Below, in pieces: positions 23,777 through 31,340 of a stretch of 53,467 nt of DNA. A program made the position numbers and the translations under genes. This stretch comes from a virus. The DNA is taken from the IMG/VR virus record IMGVR_UViG_3300004151_000011, positions 1 through 53,467 of that record; one strand, written 5' to 3'. The number at the start of each line of letters is the position of its first letter. The first letter of the stretch is position 1. Under the pieces are notes generated by a model. It made no database searches and was not told the DNA's origin. It was given only the letters and a program-made list of their open reading frames with translations.

Positions 23777-24505
23777 TCACCCGTCCGGTGGGCGATGGAT
23801 TGCTCGGCCGAGCCGGGCCAGGGTGGCGGCGAGGGGATCATCCGGGTCTGACTCTAAGGCCTCAAGAATTGCAGCCATGCCGGCCCGCTCCTTGATGGCG
23901 GCGACAGCCATGTCGTGGCCGCCGCCGGCCGGCGGCGGGGCGAGCCCGAGGTCAATCCGGTCGAGAGGCGGTTGGCCCGGCGCCGGCTCGATCCCACTCC
24001 ACTCGGCCGGCGCATTGATCACATAGGCGTTGCTTTCCTGCTCCAGCGCAAACCGGCCGTCCTGGCCTGTTGTCGCACGGCAGCGGCGCTCCCATGCCAG
24101 GATACCCAGGTCGCGAAGCTGGGTCAGGGCCACGGCTACCGCCGACCGACAATAGCCGGCGGCATGAGCGATTGCTTCATAGCTCGGATCCAGCCGGCCG
24201 GTTTTCCAGCTCAGGAATCGGAACAGCAGCGCCCGCAGCACTGCCAGTGCCGCCCGCCCCCGTCCGGGCAGAGCTTGCCGGGCTGGCCACCGCTCGGCCT
24301 GCTCAAACCAACGCAGCGCATCGGTCTTGGCCAGCGGACGCCATCGGACCGGCATCCGGCCTGAGCCACGCCAGCACCGCCAGGGCGCGCGCTCGATCGC
24401 CGTCTCCGGCCGAGGGCCGGCATAGGCCGGGGGTGGCGGTAGGCTTTGCAGTTCTGCCAGCAGCGCAGCGCCAAGCGGGGATAAGGGGGGGATTTTGCGA
24501 GTCAC
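23777..24505 (-). CDS. Plasmid-type replication initiator (helix-turn-helix protein)
   Basis: A 242-residue protein from GTG 24505. The core (LPGRGRAALAVLRALLFRFLSWKTGRLDPSYEAIAHAAGYCRSAVAVALTQLRDLGILAWERRC) has the winged-helix pattern of replication initiators on small plasmids of Acetobacteraceae and Rhodospirillales; DGRFALEQESNAYVI follows as in that family. The C-terminal part (LPDPDDPLAATLARLG-type) is variable. It lies downstream of the ParA and RHH genes in one direction, with a candidate antisense RNA over its leader and a GCCTC-AAAA-GAGGC hairpin before its start. Initiator function is by resemblance only. Confidence 0.7.
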   Translation of the reverse strand: MTRKIPPLSPLGAALLAELQSLPPPPAYAGPRPETAIERAPWRCWRGSGRMPVRWRPLAKTDALRWFEQAERWPARQALPGRGRAALAVLRALLFRFLSWKTGRLDPSYEAIAHAAGYCRSAVAVALTQLRDLGILAWERRCRATTGQDGRFALEQESNAYVINAPAEWSGIEPAPGQPPLDRIDLGLAPPPAGGGHDMAVAAIKERAGMAAILEALESDPDDPLAATLARLGRAIHRPPDG

Positions 24506-24528
24506 ACTTCGGGCCTCAAAAGAGGCAC

Positions 24529-24643
24529 TTGACCCGCAGCCCACACCCCGGACATAATCCGGGCGTTGATGGTGTGTCGGCGGGTTAAGCGCCGTCTATC
24601 CAATCTGAGGCCCCGGCGTTGGTAGCGCCGGGGCTTCGCTTTT
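24529..24643 (+). ncRNA. Candidate antisense (counter-transcribed) RNA over the rep leader
   Basis: On the strand opposite rep, TTGACC (24529-24534) and CATAAT (24553-24558), 18 bases apart, form a promoter. About 45 bases after the expected start near 24565 comes a 9-11 base-pair GC-rich hairpin (24608-24636, loop TTGGTAG) followed by CGCTTTTC, an intrinsic terminator. The predicted RNA of about 75 bases is complementary to the mRNA upstream of rep, the usual arrangement of plasmid copy-number control RNAs. Confidence 0.5.
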
Positions 24644-24685
24644 CAGCCTACTCGATCGCTCGCACGAAGCAAGGCGAATCCAGAC

Positions 24686-24928
24686 TCACGCCTCCTCGGC
24701 CAATTTCTCCGTCAGCACCATCCGCACCCAGGCTGCCCGGCTCAGCCCCATGCGCGAGGCACGGGCATCGATTTTCTTCAACAACACCCCGTCAAATCGG
24801 AGAATGACCGGCTCTTTTTTGGCCTTTTCGGGGGCCTGTGGAGGGGGGGTTGCCCCCATAATAAACTCTGTGGCGGCGGCTTCCGTGTCCCTGGCCGGTG
24901 CCCTTGGTGGCTTCGGTGTGATAGCCAT
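24686..24928 (-). CDS. Ribbon-helix-helix partition/copy control protein
   Basis: An 80-residue protein with a Pro/Ala-rich flexible N-terminus and a C-terminal ribbon-helix-helix (EPVILRFDGVLLKKIDARASRMGLSRAAWVRMVLTEKL). It follows parA in the same direction, the standard position for the small centromere-binding partner of short ParA proteins (ParG-type, class Ib). The flexible N-terminus would stimulate ParA ATPase, as in ParG. Its likely targets are the 11-base-phased arrays on either side of parA. Confidence 0.72.
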   Translation of the reverse strand: MAITPKPPRAPARDTEAAATEFIMGATPPPQAPEKAKKEPVILRFDGVLLKKIDARASRMGLSRAAWVRMVLTEKLAEEA

Positions 24929-24930
24929 TC

Positions 24931-24990
24931 GATGTCGCTCCGATGTCGCTATGATATCGCTTCGATACCTTTTCGATGCCGATTAGATAT
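24931..24990. repeat. Six 11-base-phased GATRTC repeats between parA and the RHH gene
   Basis: GAT-containing units start at 24931, 24942, 24953, 24964, 24975 and 24986, exactly 11 bases apart. The first three are GATGTCGCT, GATGTCGCT and GATATCGCT; the others are degenerate. One unit per helical turn fits an array of a cooperatively binding RHH protein. It overlaps the end of parA and the RHH start. Confidence 0.75.
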
Positions 24991-25627
24991 TGGTATAAAG
25001 CCGATCCGCCAAGAGCTTCAGTTCGTTGCAGGCCTTGCCGTCTGGCCGGGGCATTTCCAGCACGGACAGGCCAAGGGACGCGGCGTTCGGGAACGCCTTG
25101 CGCCGGCCGATCATCACACTGATCAGCTCGACCTCGGTGTTGTCCGCCATCGCGGCGGCGGCTTCCCTGTTGTCATCCCCCATCGGATCGGCGCAGGACA
25201 CGATGGCAAGCGCCCGTAGGGCCGAATTCACCAGTCGCGCCTCCGTCACAAGGCCGGTGATTTTTTCCATCGCCCAGACATCAAATGATCTCGGCTGGAA
25301 TGGGATCAGCGCCACATTGGCCACGGTCAGCGCAGCGCGAAGGGCGGTCGTGTCGCGCCCGCCAACATCGATCACTACCTCGCCAAATTTGGAAGCCATT
25401 GCCATGACCTGGCTTCGCACGGCCGCCCCGGAAAGCTGGATCGCCGCGTACCCCGTTGACCCCCGGTGCTGCTCACGCTGTGCGGTGAAGTCGGTTGCGG
25501 TTGCCTGGTCGTCGGCGTCGACCAGCAGCACATCTCGCCGGCCCCGGGTGGCGCGCTCGATCGCGATATTGACGGCGAGGGTTGTTTTGCCGACCCCGCC
25601 TTTCGTGTTTGCAACAGCTAGAATCAT
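24983..25627 (-). CDS. parA: ParA-type partition ATPase
   Basis: A 214-residue ParA/MinD-fold ATPase, of the short class without an N-terminal DNA-binding domain. The deviant Walker A motif is KGGVGKTT (residues 9-16), LLVDADDQATATDF is the switch/Walker A' region, and VVIDVGGRDT is Walker B. ParA moves plasmid copies to daughter cells by a nucleotide-dependent gradient on the nucleoid. It is in an operon with the RHH protein and the rep gene, with phased repeats upstream and downstream. Presence in a phage genome indicates an extrachromosomal prophage state. Confidence 0.9.
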   Translation of the reverse strand: MILAVANTKGGVGKTTLAVNIAIERATRGRRDVLLVDADDQATATDFTAQREQHRGSTGYAAIQLSGAAVRSQVMAMASKFGEVVIDVGGRDTTALRAALTVANVALIPFQPRSFDVWAMEKITGLVTEARLVNSALRALAIVSCADPMGDDNREAAAAMADNTEVELISVMIGRRKAFPNAASLGLSVLEMPRPDGKACNELKLLADRLYTNI

Positions 25628-25638
25628 TTGTGCCTGCT

Positions 25639-25709
25639 ATATCGATACGATATCACAGCGATATCGATCCAATATCTTTATGACATCGATACGCTATTAT
25701 TTCAATATC
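25639..25709. repeat. Seven 11-base-phased ATATC repeats upstream of parA (candidate centromere)
   Basis: ATATC-type units start at 25639, 25650, 25661, 25672, 25683 (ACATC), 25694 (degenerate) and 25705, always 11 bases apart. The array starts 12 bases upstream of the parA start and must cover its promoter, so binding would both mark the DNA for partition and control parA. This is the usual place for the centromere of class Ib partition systems. Confidence 0.78.
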
Positions 25710-25794
25710 GGTCTGTCGTTCGAGTTCGGCCAGGATCGTGCGGATGGCTGAGCCTGCGTCTTCCAGCACCCCAGGCCAGCGGTTCGGCAGCAAA

Positions 25795-25862
25795 CATAAT
25801 TTATAATAAAATATCATATTAATATTATTATTAAGGAGTGATATTATTATCATAAAGTCCCC
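25795..25862. promoter_or_regulatory. Very AT-rich segment upstream of the KfrA-like gene
   Basis: Some 68 bases of almost pure A/T stand out in GC-rich surroundings. They hold TGATA-TTAT-TATCA (a dyad), several TATAAT-like hexamers and AAGGAG. It could be the promoter of the downstream gene, an origin unwinding element next to the phased array, or both. Confidence 0.5.
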
Positions 25863-25879
25863 TAATCGGAAATCCCGCA

Positions 25880-26914
25880 ATGGCCATCGTCACCGCTGAA
25901 TCCGTCGCTGCTGCCGCCGAAGCTATCGCTGCCCGAGGCGACCGGCCGACCGTCAGCCGCGTCCGCGCGGAACTCGGGGGTGGCAGCCCGAACGACATCC
26001 TGCCGTTGTTGGCGACCTGGAAGGACGCGCGCCGCGCGGCGCCGGAGCAGCCCCAGCCGGAACCGGAGCAGCCGCGGGCGGCCGAGGTGGCCGACCTCGA
26101 AGCGTTGCCCGGCATCACGCAGGCCCTCGACGGGCTGACCTCCGTCATCCTCGGCACCGTCAACGCGCTGATCGAGCGCGAGCGCACTGCCGCCGCGTCC
26201 GCCCAGCAGGCGATCCAAGCGGCCGCCGACCAAAAAGTCGCCCTGGCTCGTCAGACAGCCGATCAGCAAATCGCCGACACGATCACCGCCGCGCAGGCCG
26301 ATATTGCCGACGCGCGCGAGGATGAGGCCGAGATGGCACAGCAACTTGACGGGCGCGAGGCCGAGCTTGAGGTCGTTCGCGGCGAGCTTGGTCGGGCGCT
26401 CGCCGCCGTCGACGCAGCGCAGGCGCGGGGCGATCGGGTCACTGAGGAGCGCGACGCGGCCGTCGCCGCACTGGCGGCCGCGTCCGAGCACGCCGCGAAA
26501 GCCGAGGCGCGCGTCGCCGACCTTGAGGCCGCAATGGCCGAGACGAAGGTCGCCGCCAAGGCCGAGGTCGACCGACTGGCGGCGGCGGTAGAGCAAATTC
26601 ACGCGGAGGCGGCAGCGCAACGGCAAGCCCACGAGAGCGAGATCGCCGAGGTGCGGGCCGCTACCGACAAAGCGGTTGCCGAGGTGCGAGCCGAGGCCGA
26701 CGCCGGACGGCAGGCTCACGACGCCGAGGTCGCCCGGATCCGTGCCGACGCAGATAAGGCGATCGCGTCGGCACGGGCGGATGTCGGGCGGGCAGAGCGG
26801 CGCGCCGAAAAGGCTGAGGTGCTGGCGGCAGAGGCAACGGGGAATCTTATGCGCGCCCTTGAGACTCGCCTCGAGTCCCTCGAAGCCAAGTTCCAGACGC
26901 CTGCCGGGTCATGA
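25880..26914 (+). CDS. KfrA-like DNA-binding coiled-coil protein
   Basis: A 344-residue protein. The N-terminal domain (VTAESVAAAAEAIAARGDRPTVSRVRAELGGGSPNDILPLLATWKDARR) is the KfrA_N DNA-binding domain of plasmid KfrA proteins. The rest from about residue 90 is an Ala/Glu/Arg-rich uninterrupted coiled coil. KfrA proteins are autoregulators that form filaments and aid plasmid stability. It is divergent from parA across the phased array, which makes a complete plasmid maintenance locus. It meets the leftward operon with stops overlapping by six bases. Confidence 0.85.
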   Translation: MAIVTAESVAAAAEAIAARGDRPTVSRVRAELGGGSPNDILPLLATWKDARRAAPEQPQPEPEQPRAAEVADLEALPGITQALDGLTSVILGTVNALIERERTAAASAQQAIQAAADQKVALARQTADQQIADTITAAQADIADAREDEAEMAQQLDGREAELEVVRGELGRALAAVDAAQARGDRVTEERDAAVAALAAASEHAAKAEARVADLEAAMAETKVAAKAEVDRLAAAVEQIHAEAAAQRQAHESEIAEVRAATDKAVAEVRAEADAGRQAHDAEVARIRADADKAIASARADVGRAERRAEKAEVLAAEATGNLMRALETRLESLEAKFQTPAGS

Positions 26915-27307
26915 CGTTACCTCGCGGGGCTGATGGCAGGGGCGCGGGTCAACCCCGCAACATTGAAAATCAACGCATGTCTCGCACGACGGGTTTGACT
27001 CAGGCCGGCCGGACAGCAAGTCGAGAATGTCGTCGCATACCCCCCGACCGATCGCTGATGTGCTGCGACGTACAGCCTCCACCACCGCCGCCGCCCGCCG
27101 GGCCCCCTCCGCTTGACCCTCGGCGCGGGCGGCCCGAAGCGCGGCGATTAATCCAAGGACGGTGGCCGGGTTGGCAGAGGCGATGAAGTCTCGGGCCGTT
27201 TTCGTCCACGATGTAGAGCATCCGGGAAATGCGGTATCGTCGGGCTCCTGCGGCTCTTTTTCAATCGCCGCCCGCGCCAGTCGCTCCAGTTCGTCGAGGT
27301 CAATCAT
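26909..27307 (-). CDS. Hypothetical early protein with Cys-rich tail
   Basis: A 132-residue protein starting MIDLDELERLARAAIEKEP, with FIASANPATVLGLIAALRAAR in the middle, the pattern of the Ead/Ea22-like phage proteins ('fi...~p~~v~~Li~al~~~~'). The end has CETCVDFQCCGVDPRPCHQ, a possible metal-binding tail. It is the last gene of the leftward early operon. No function is known to me. Confidence 0.65.
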   Translation of the reverse strand: MIDLDELERLARAAIEKEPQEPDDTAFPGCSTSWTKTARDFIASANPATVLGLIAALRAARAEGQAEGARRAAAVVEAVRRSTSAIGRGVCDDILDLLSGRPESNPSCETCVDFQCCGVDPRPCHQPREVTS

Positions 27308-27494
27308 GGCGCACCTCCCCGTCGAGGGCGCGGAGAGCCGCCCGTAAATCACCGTCCGCTTGCGGGTGTTTTCCGATCGAGCGCGCCGACTCCACCACCA
27401 CGGCACTTACCTGGGTGGACGGGTCTTTACTCCAGATCTGCGCCACAGCGTGAGCCGTGGCCAGGAACCGCGCGTCTTTGCTGGTCGATCTCAT
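27300..27494 (-). pseudogene. Truncated deoxycytidylate deaminase-like fragment
   Basis: The 64-residue product starts RSTSKDARFLATAHAVAQIWSKDPSTQVSAVVVE, closely following the N-terminus of dCMP/cytidine deaminases ('flalA...A.rSkDpstqVGAviv'). The zinc-binding H-x-E and P-C-x2-C motifs that should follow are absent in all frames here, and the frame ends after unrelated residues. It overlaps genes on both sides, consistent with a remnant of a nucleotide metabolism gene eroded by deletion. A short protein with a new use cannot be excluded. Confidence 0.55.
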
Positions 27495-27735
27495 TTTTTT
27501 GTCCGCACAATTGGCAAACGTAAGTAATTTCTTCTTTGTAAATTCCTGGGTGCTCAACCCTTATTGTAAAACCTGAGAATAAATCGCGCTCTTGCGTAAC
27601 GTACGGCATCATTGAGGTGATTTTTTTCCAGTCATGTTTGCAATGTCTCCTCAAGCTGTTCAATTCAGCAATTTTTGCCTTAAACGCGGCTTCGGCTTCT
27701 TTGACTTCCGCTTCAATTTCTTGCCACGAGCGCAT
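27427..27735 (-). CDS. Small coiled-coil protein with zinc-ribbon-like cysteines
   Basis: About 102 residues from ATG 27735 (GTG 27738 also possible). The start is a coiled coil (SWQEIEAEVKEAEAAFKAKIAELNSLRRHCKHDWKK), the end has CQLCGQ, so C/H pairs at both ends could bind zinc. The coding is AT-rich compared with neighbours. It is coupled to the upstream gene by overlapping stop and start and overlaps the deaminase fragment downstream. Confidence 0.55.
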   Translation of the reverse strand: MRSWQEIEAEVKEAEAAFKAKIAELNSLRRHCKHDWKKITSMMPYVTQERDLFSGFTIRVEHPGIYKEEITYVCQLCGQKNEIDQQRRAVPGHGSRCGADLE

Positions 27736-28472
27736 CACCGGCTCTCCCCGTCGAGTGCCACAAGGGCGTTGACTGTCGCGTTAATCGCGTCGCACGCGTC
27801 ATCTGGCAGTGTGAGGCCGCCATCAACTGCGTTCTGGATCGCCGCAATCAAGGTATCGGCCGCCCCGACGCACTCCAGCAGCGCCGCCGCGCGGGCGGGG
27901 AGGTTGGTGAGGGCACGGCCAAGATGGTCGATTGCGTCAGCCTCAACCAGATAGGCGCGCTCGTCTCCGATGGTCAAACCATGCATTTCGTCGCGACCGC
28001 ACGAGCGGATATCGGGGCACGTTGCCTTCTTAGCCGCCGCCACCAGCGCCGCCAGCCGAGCAGCGAGGTCGTTCTGCTTGGTCAGATCGGCTTTCAGCCG
28101 CTTGACCTCGGCCTGAGCCGTTGCCAGATCGACGCCGCGAGACTTGTAGAGATCAAATAACATGGCGGCGCCATGCCCGTCCGCCGGCCGGATCGCGGCA
28201 TTTTCAACCGTCAGCCGCTCAATTTCGGCCCGCGCCGCGTCGCGCTCATACTGGAGATCCCGCTTTTCCCGCTGCTCCAAATCGATCAGCGCCAGCAGCG
28301 CCTCGGGATCACACCCGGCGGCGCGGTCGGACGCGACGATGGCGTCAACAAGGTCTTCAGCCATCAGCACCTTGCCTGTCATTCCTATGATGACTTTTTC
28401 CAGCCTTTCCCGCCGCTGGGCGGCGGTTTCGATCGAGGGCGCCGGAGCGCCCTCTTTGGGGGTGGTGGTCAT
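27735..28472 (-). CDS. Hypothetical coiled-coil early protein
   Basis: A 245-residue protein. It starts in a TAATG overlap with the ATPase gene upstream. Residues about 65-150 form a coiled coil (EQREKRDLQYERDAARAEIERLTVENAAI). The C-terminal part (IDHLGRALTNLPARAAALLECVGAADTLIAAIQNAVDG) is helical. It matches no family I recognise; the architecture is that of accessory proteins in phage recombination operons. Confidence 0.65.
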   Translation of the reverse strand: MTTTPKEGAPAPSIETAAQRRERLEKVIIGMTGKVLMAEDLVDAIVASDRAAGCDPEALLALIDLEQREKRDLQYERDAARAEIERLTVENAAIRPADGHGAAMLFDLYKSRGVDLATAQAEVKRLKADLTKQNDLAARLAALVAAAKKATCPDIRSCGRDEMHGLTIGDERAYLVEADAIDHLGRALTNLPARAAALLECVGAADTLIAAIQNAVDGGLTLPDDACDAINATVNALVALDGESR

Positions 28473-29626
28473 TATTGGGCAGCCTCCTCGCTGGCACCGG
28501 TCGCCCGGGCAATGGCCTCTTCGTGTGCTGGCCAGCCAAGCTCGTTGCAGACCTCGTGCGAGAGCGATTCCCACACCGCTTCGACCTCGGCCGGGGTGGT
28601 GGCCGCGTCGAGGGCGGCACGGGCGGCGGTGTGGGGGTCGGACCCTACCGGCTGCATTCCGGCAGCCCCAAACGGGTTGTCCAGAGATTCGGTGTCGCCA
28701 TCCCGCTCTTGCTGCTGGCGAAGGCGTTCAAGCCGTTCGCGCTCATCGTCGGCGGCCTTGGCGATCGACCCGAGATTCTCGGACGATGCCCGGAGGAAGG
28801 CGTGGGCGTCTTTCGCCTGGGCTTTCCACCACGCCGTCAGCGCGGCCCGGCCTTTCCTGGCCTCTTCCTCCGCCTTGACCCGCAGAGCCTGTTGCTCGGG
28901 GGTGATAACTTCACCCCCGGCCACCCAAGTCGCCAGCTTGCGCCCAGCATCCTCGTTGATGAGTTCCAGCCCATCAACGATCGGTTTGAGGGCGTCCGGC
29001 ACCTTCCCCTTCGGGTACTCGTGCAGGAAATGCCCCCGACCGACCATCTGGAGCACCAGGGTCAGCTCGAACCGCCACGACTTGTCGAACTGCTCGACCC
29101 ATTCATCCTGGCGCACCCATTCCTTCCGGCCGTTAACTTCAACCTCTTTCATCGGCTGCTTGGCGCGGGTGCAGAAAATCAGGTGGCAGCGACTGGTGAG
29201 CAGCCGGCGCTTGACTTTTTCGAGCCGAGCCTTGGGGTCTTTCCACTTTGCCACTCCCCTACCGCCGTTGCTGTCGGCGATATCCAGGACGCCACCATCG
29301 CCGCCCCAGAGGTGCGAAAGGCTGTCGAACGCGGCGACGGTGAAGCCGGCCTTTTCGACCTCATCCAAGGCGGCGATGTACCTCTCCGGGCTGAAGGGCG
29401 GGGTCAGTTCGGCATAGACGTAGCCGCCGGCGATGGCGTCGCAATAGAGCCGTCCGCGCCCAGCCTCGGCGTCGATCAGCACCCGCTTGGACGGGTCCGG
29501 TTCCATGCCGGCCATCAGCTTCAGGGCGGACAGGGTTTTGCCGGATTCGCTGCCGCCATAAAACTGGATCAGCAGGCGGGCGCCGGCTCTGGTGGCGGGC
29601 TGGAAATTAAGAATACCCATGGTCAT
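28472..29626 (-). CDS. Phage RecA-like AAA ATPase (AAA_24/Sak4-like)
   Basis: A 384-residue protein. The P-loop is GGSESGKT (residues 24-31), followed by VLIDAEAGRGRLYCDAIAGG and AAFDSLSHLWGG as Walker B, as in AAA_24 and Sak4-type phage ATPases related to the RecA core. The C-terminal 130 residues are charged and helical. Sak4-type proteins anneal or exchange strands in phage recombination. It is adjacent to a RecE-like nuclease gene (four-base overlap), together a recombination pair. Confidence 0.78.
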   Translation of the reverse strand: MTMGILNFQPATRAGARLLIQFYGGSESGKTLSALKLMAGMEPDPSKRVLIDAEAGRGRLYCDAIAGGYVYAELTPPFSPERYIAALDEVEKAGFTVAAFDSLSHLWGGDGGVLDIADSNGGRGVAKWKDPKARLEKVKRRLLTSRCHLIFCTRAKQPMKEVEVNGRKEWVRQDEWVEQFDKSWRFELTLVLQMVGRGHFLHEYPKGKVPDALKPIVDGLELINEDAGRKLATWVAGGEVITPEQQALRVKAEEEARKGRAALTAWWKAQAKDAHAFLRASSENLGSIAKAADDERERLERLRQQQERDGDTESLDNPFGAAGMQPVGSDPHTAARAALDAATTPAEVEAVWESLSHEVCNELGWPAHEEAIARATGASEEAAQ

Positions 29627-30603
29627 GCTCCGGGGATAAAGGCGTTCTCGACGGTGCGGCGGATCGCTGCCGGCGCGGCGCGCTCGGTAATCAATTGGCC
29701 GCGATCGAGGATGCGTTGGTGGGCGTAATGCGGGATGCCAACCCGGAAGGCGGCGTCCTGATCAAGGCTGTCGCGGCGGCGGTATCCGGGCCACGCCGCG
29801 CGGTGCGTGCCGCGCTCAAGGCAGCGGGCGAACAGGTCGAGGGCTTCGCGGTTTTCCTGGCGGCCAGCTTCGAGGGCGAAACTGTCCAGTTCGATAACGC
29901 TGACCAGATAAGGGGGTGCTTTTTCCTGGACGACAAACCAATAGTGCTTTGGCTCATTGCCCGTCGCTAGTTGCCACCCGTCGAGATACCACGCGGCACG
30001 GCGATAATAACGGAGGTTGTCTGCCGCCCGGCCAAAGTTGAGTGGGTTGGCGTCGATCGCGGTCTTGTAATCGATCAGATAGGACTGATCGTCCGGCACC
30101 CGGTCGGCCCGCAGGCGGCACCAAACATCGGTAACGGGGTCGCGCCAGAAAGCCGACACTTCCGAGCGACCCGGCAACTCGAGTGCCGCTCGGGCAAAGC
30201 TGTTGGCGAACAGAGAGTCTCGCATATCAAGGATCTGCTGGTGTTGATCGGGCAGCAGGGGAATCTGACCGGCGACAATCGCCTCATCTCTGGCCGCTTT
30301 GGCAGCCTTGGTCCTGTAGTCGTCAGCTTCGATTACGCAGACCGTCGATTCGAACAGACCCGGCTCCAGAAAAACGATATGAGCGGCTTTGCCAATGCTG
30401 AACGCAGTAGTTTCGGTGGCCTCCCACGCCGGGTTGAGCCGGCGATTTCCCCACCACCAGCGGGCCGGGCACTCGTCAAGCATGGTATCGACGCCCCCGG
30501 CCGACAGACTCGGCGCCGGGCACGGGTCGGCGTGGTAGACCTCGGCTGGCATGTCGTGGACGATGCCGGGGGTGGTGATGATCGGAGCAGACATCTCGTT
30601 CAT
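29623..30603 (-). CDS. RecE/YqaJ-like PD-(D/E)XK exonuclease
   Basis: A 326-residue nuclease with the PDDEXK order of RecE-type phage exonucleases: GKAAH with H75, E148, D167 in RLRADRVP, and the core D178-Y179-K180 in LIDYKTA, followed by the conserved FGRAADNLRYYRRAAWYLDGW motif with its Gln/Tyr. It would resect double-stranded ends to single strands for the adjoining ATPase. It is well conserved in its catalytic residues, so it is probably active. Confidence 0.88.
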   Translation of the reverse strand: MNEMSAPIITTPGIVHDMPAEVYHADPCPAPSLSAGGVDTMLDECPARWWWGNRRLNPAWEATETTAFSIGKAAHIVFLEPGLFESTVCVIEADDYRTKAAKAARDEAIVAGQIPLLPDQHQQILDMRDSLFANSFARAALELPGRSEVSAFWRDPVTDVWCRLRADRVPDDQSYLIDYKTAIDANPLNFGRAADNLRYYRRAAWYLDGWQLATGNEPKHYWFVVQEKAPPYLVSVIELDSFALEAGRQENREALDLFARCLERGTHRAAWPGYRRRDSLDQDAAFRVGIPHYAHQRILDRGQLITERAAPAAIRRTVENAFIPGA

Positions 30604-30604
30604 A

Positions 30605-30697
30605 TCAGCGGCTCCATCTCAGGATGTTGCGGATCAGGCGCACCCGGCGGCGGCGCAGGCGCCACGGCAGGCTGCGGCGGATGTGGTGGGGGATCAT
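30605..30697 (-). CDS. Tiny very basic protein
   Basis: Thirty residues (MIPHHIRRSLPWRLRRRR at its start), eleven or more of them arginine. The start overlaps the upstream stop (ATGA) and the stop lies two bases from the nuclease gene start, exactly filling the space. It may bind nucleic acid or act only in translational coupling. Confidence 0.5.
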   Translation of the reverse strand: MIPHHIRRSLPWRLRRRRVRLIRNILRWSR

Positions 30698-30915
30698 GAG
30701 CAAGCCCTCGTCACGATGTCGGCCGGGTCGAGCCCAAGGTCTTCCGGCATGGCGTCGCCTTCGACCCATCCCCGGCGGATCAATTCGGCGCAAAGGTCGG
30801 CGGCTGTGATCGAGCCCCCGTTCTCATCGACGATCGCCTTCACCCTGGTCGCCGCTCTCTCGATCCGGTCTTTCTTGGTGAGGACGATCCCGGGCGGGAA
30901 ATAAAGGCTGGTCAT
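30694..30915 (-). CDS. Hypothetical small early protein
   Basis: A 73-residue protein (LTKKDRIERAATRVKAIVDENGGSITAADLCAELIRRGW) resembling a single three-helix or winged-helix unit. Start and stop overlap the neighbours by four bases each. No family assigned. Confidence 0.6.
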   Translation of the reverse strand: MTSLYFPPGIVLTKKDRIERAATRVKAIVDENGGSITAADLCAELIRRGWVEGDAMPEDLGLDPADIVTRACS

Positions 30916-31340
30916 TGGCGGGGCTCCTGCTGCTTGGCCCAATCCCGGACCGTGGCGGGCGTGGCTGCGGCTGCGGCGCGCCAGATCAGACGCAGCTTCT
31001 CGATATCGGCCTGGGCTGCCATGTGGCATTCGGGCTCGGGTAGGCCGGTGACGGCGGCTAGCCAGGGGTAAACGCGACCACGGGCTCTCTTCTGGATGCG
31101 CTTGACGGTGCGGGCATAACCGTCGGTGCCGGGTCTCTCCTCAATGTCATAGAGGGACGGCGCGTTTTTCCATAACTGGTCAACCACCTCGTGGCAGTGG
31201 TTGCGCGCTCGGTGGATTTCGGCCGACACCAGCGGCTTCCCGTCCCAGGACCACAGGCCGCAGCAGGAATGCCGCAGGCCATAACGGGTTTTGGTCGCGG
31301 CGGCCGGCTTGCCGCAGGTCGGGCAGATCGGGGCGGTCAT
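30912..31340 (-). CDS. DUF3268 zinc-finger protein
   Basis: A 142-residue protein of the DUF3268 (zinc-finger-containing) family: CPTCGKPAAATKT, C-x2-C-like GLRHSCCGLWSWDGKPL, then AEIHRARNHCHEVVDQLWK and a late HMAAQADIEKLRLIWRAA. The family is frequent in phages of alphaproteobacteria, function unknown; the zinc module suggests nucleic acid or protein binding. Overlaps both neighbours by four bases. Confidence 0.82.
   Translation of the reverse strand: MTAPICPTCGKPAAATKTRYGLRHSCCGLWSWDGKPLVSAEIHRARNHCHEVVDQLWKNAPSLYDIEERPGTDGYARTVKRIQKRARGRVYPWLAAVTGLPEPECHMAAQADIEKLRLIWRAAAAATPATVRDWAKQQEPRQ

Noticed and set aside
24931-25709. A CRISPR array
   Set aside because: The repeats near parA are 11-base units without unique spacers of CRISPR length, and no cas genes are present.
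25653-25880. A 75-codon minus-strand frame across the AT-rich island and the phased array
   Set aside because: It would translate the array and the island; no Shine-Dalgarno and no similarity. The repeats are better explained as binding sites.
28173-29728. Two open frames of over 400 codons on the plus strand
   Set aside because: They mirror the AAA ATPase and coiled-coil genes on the minus strand; they show no motifs and no useful ribosome binding site.
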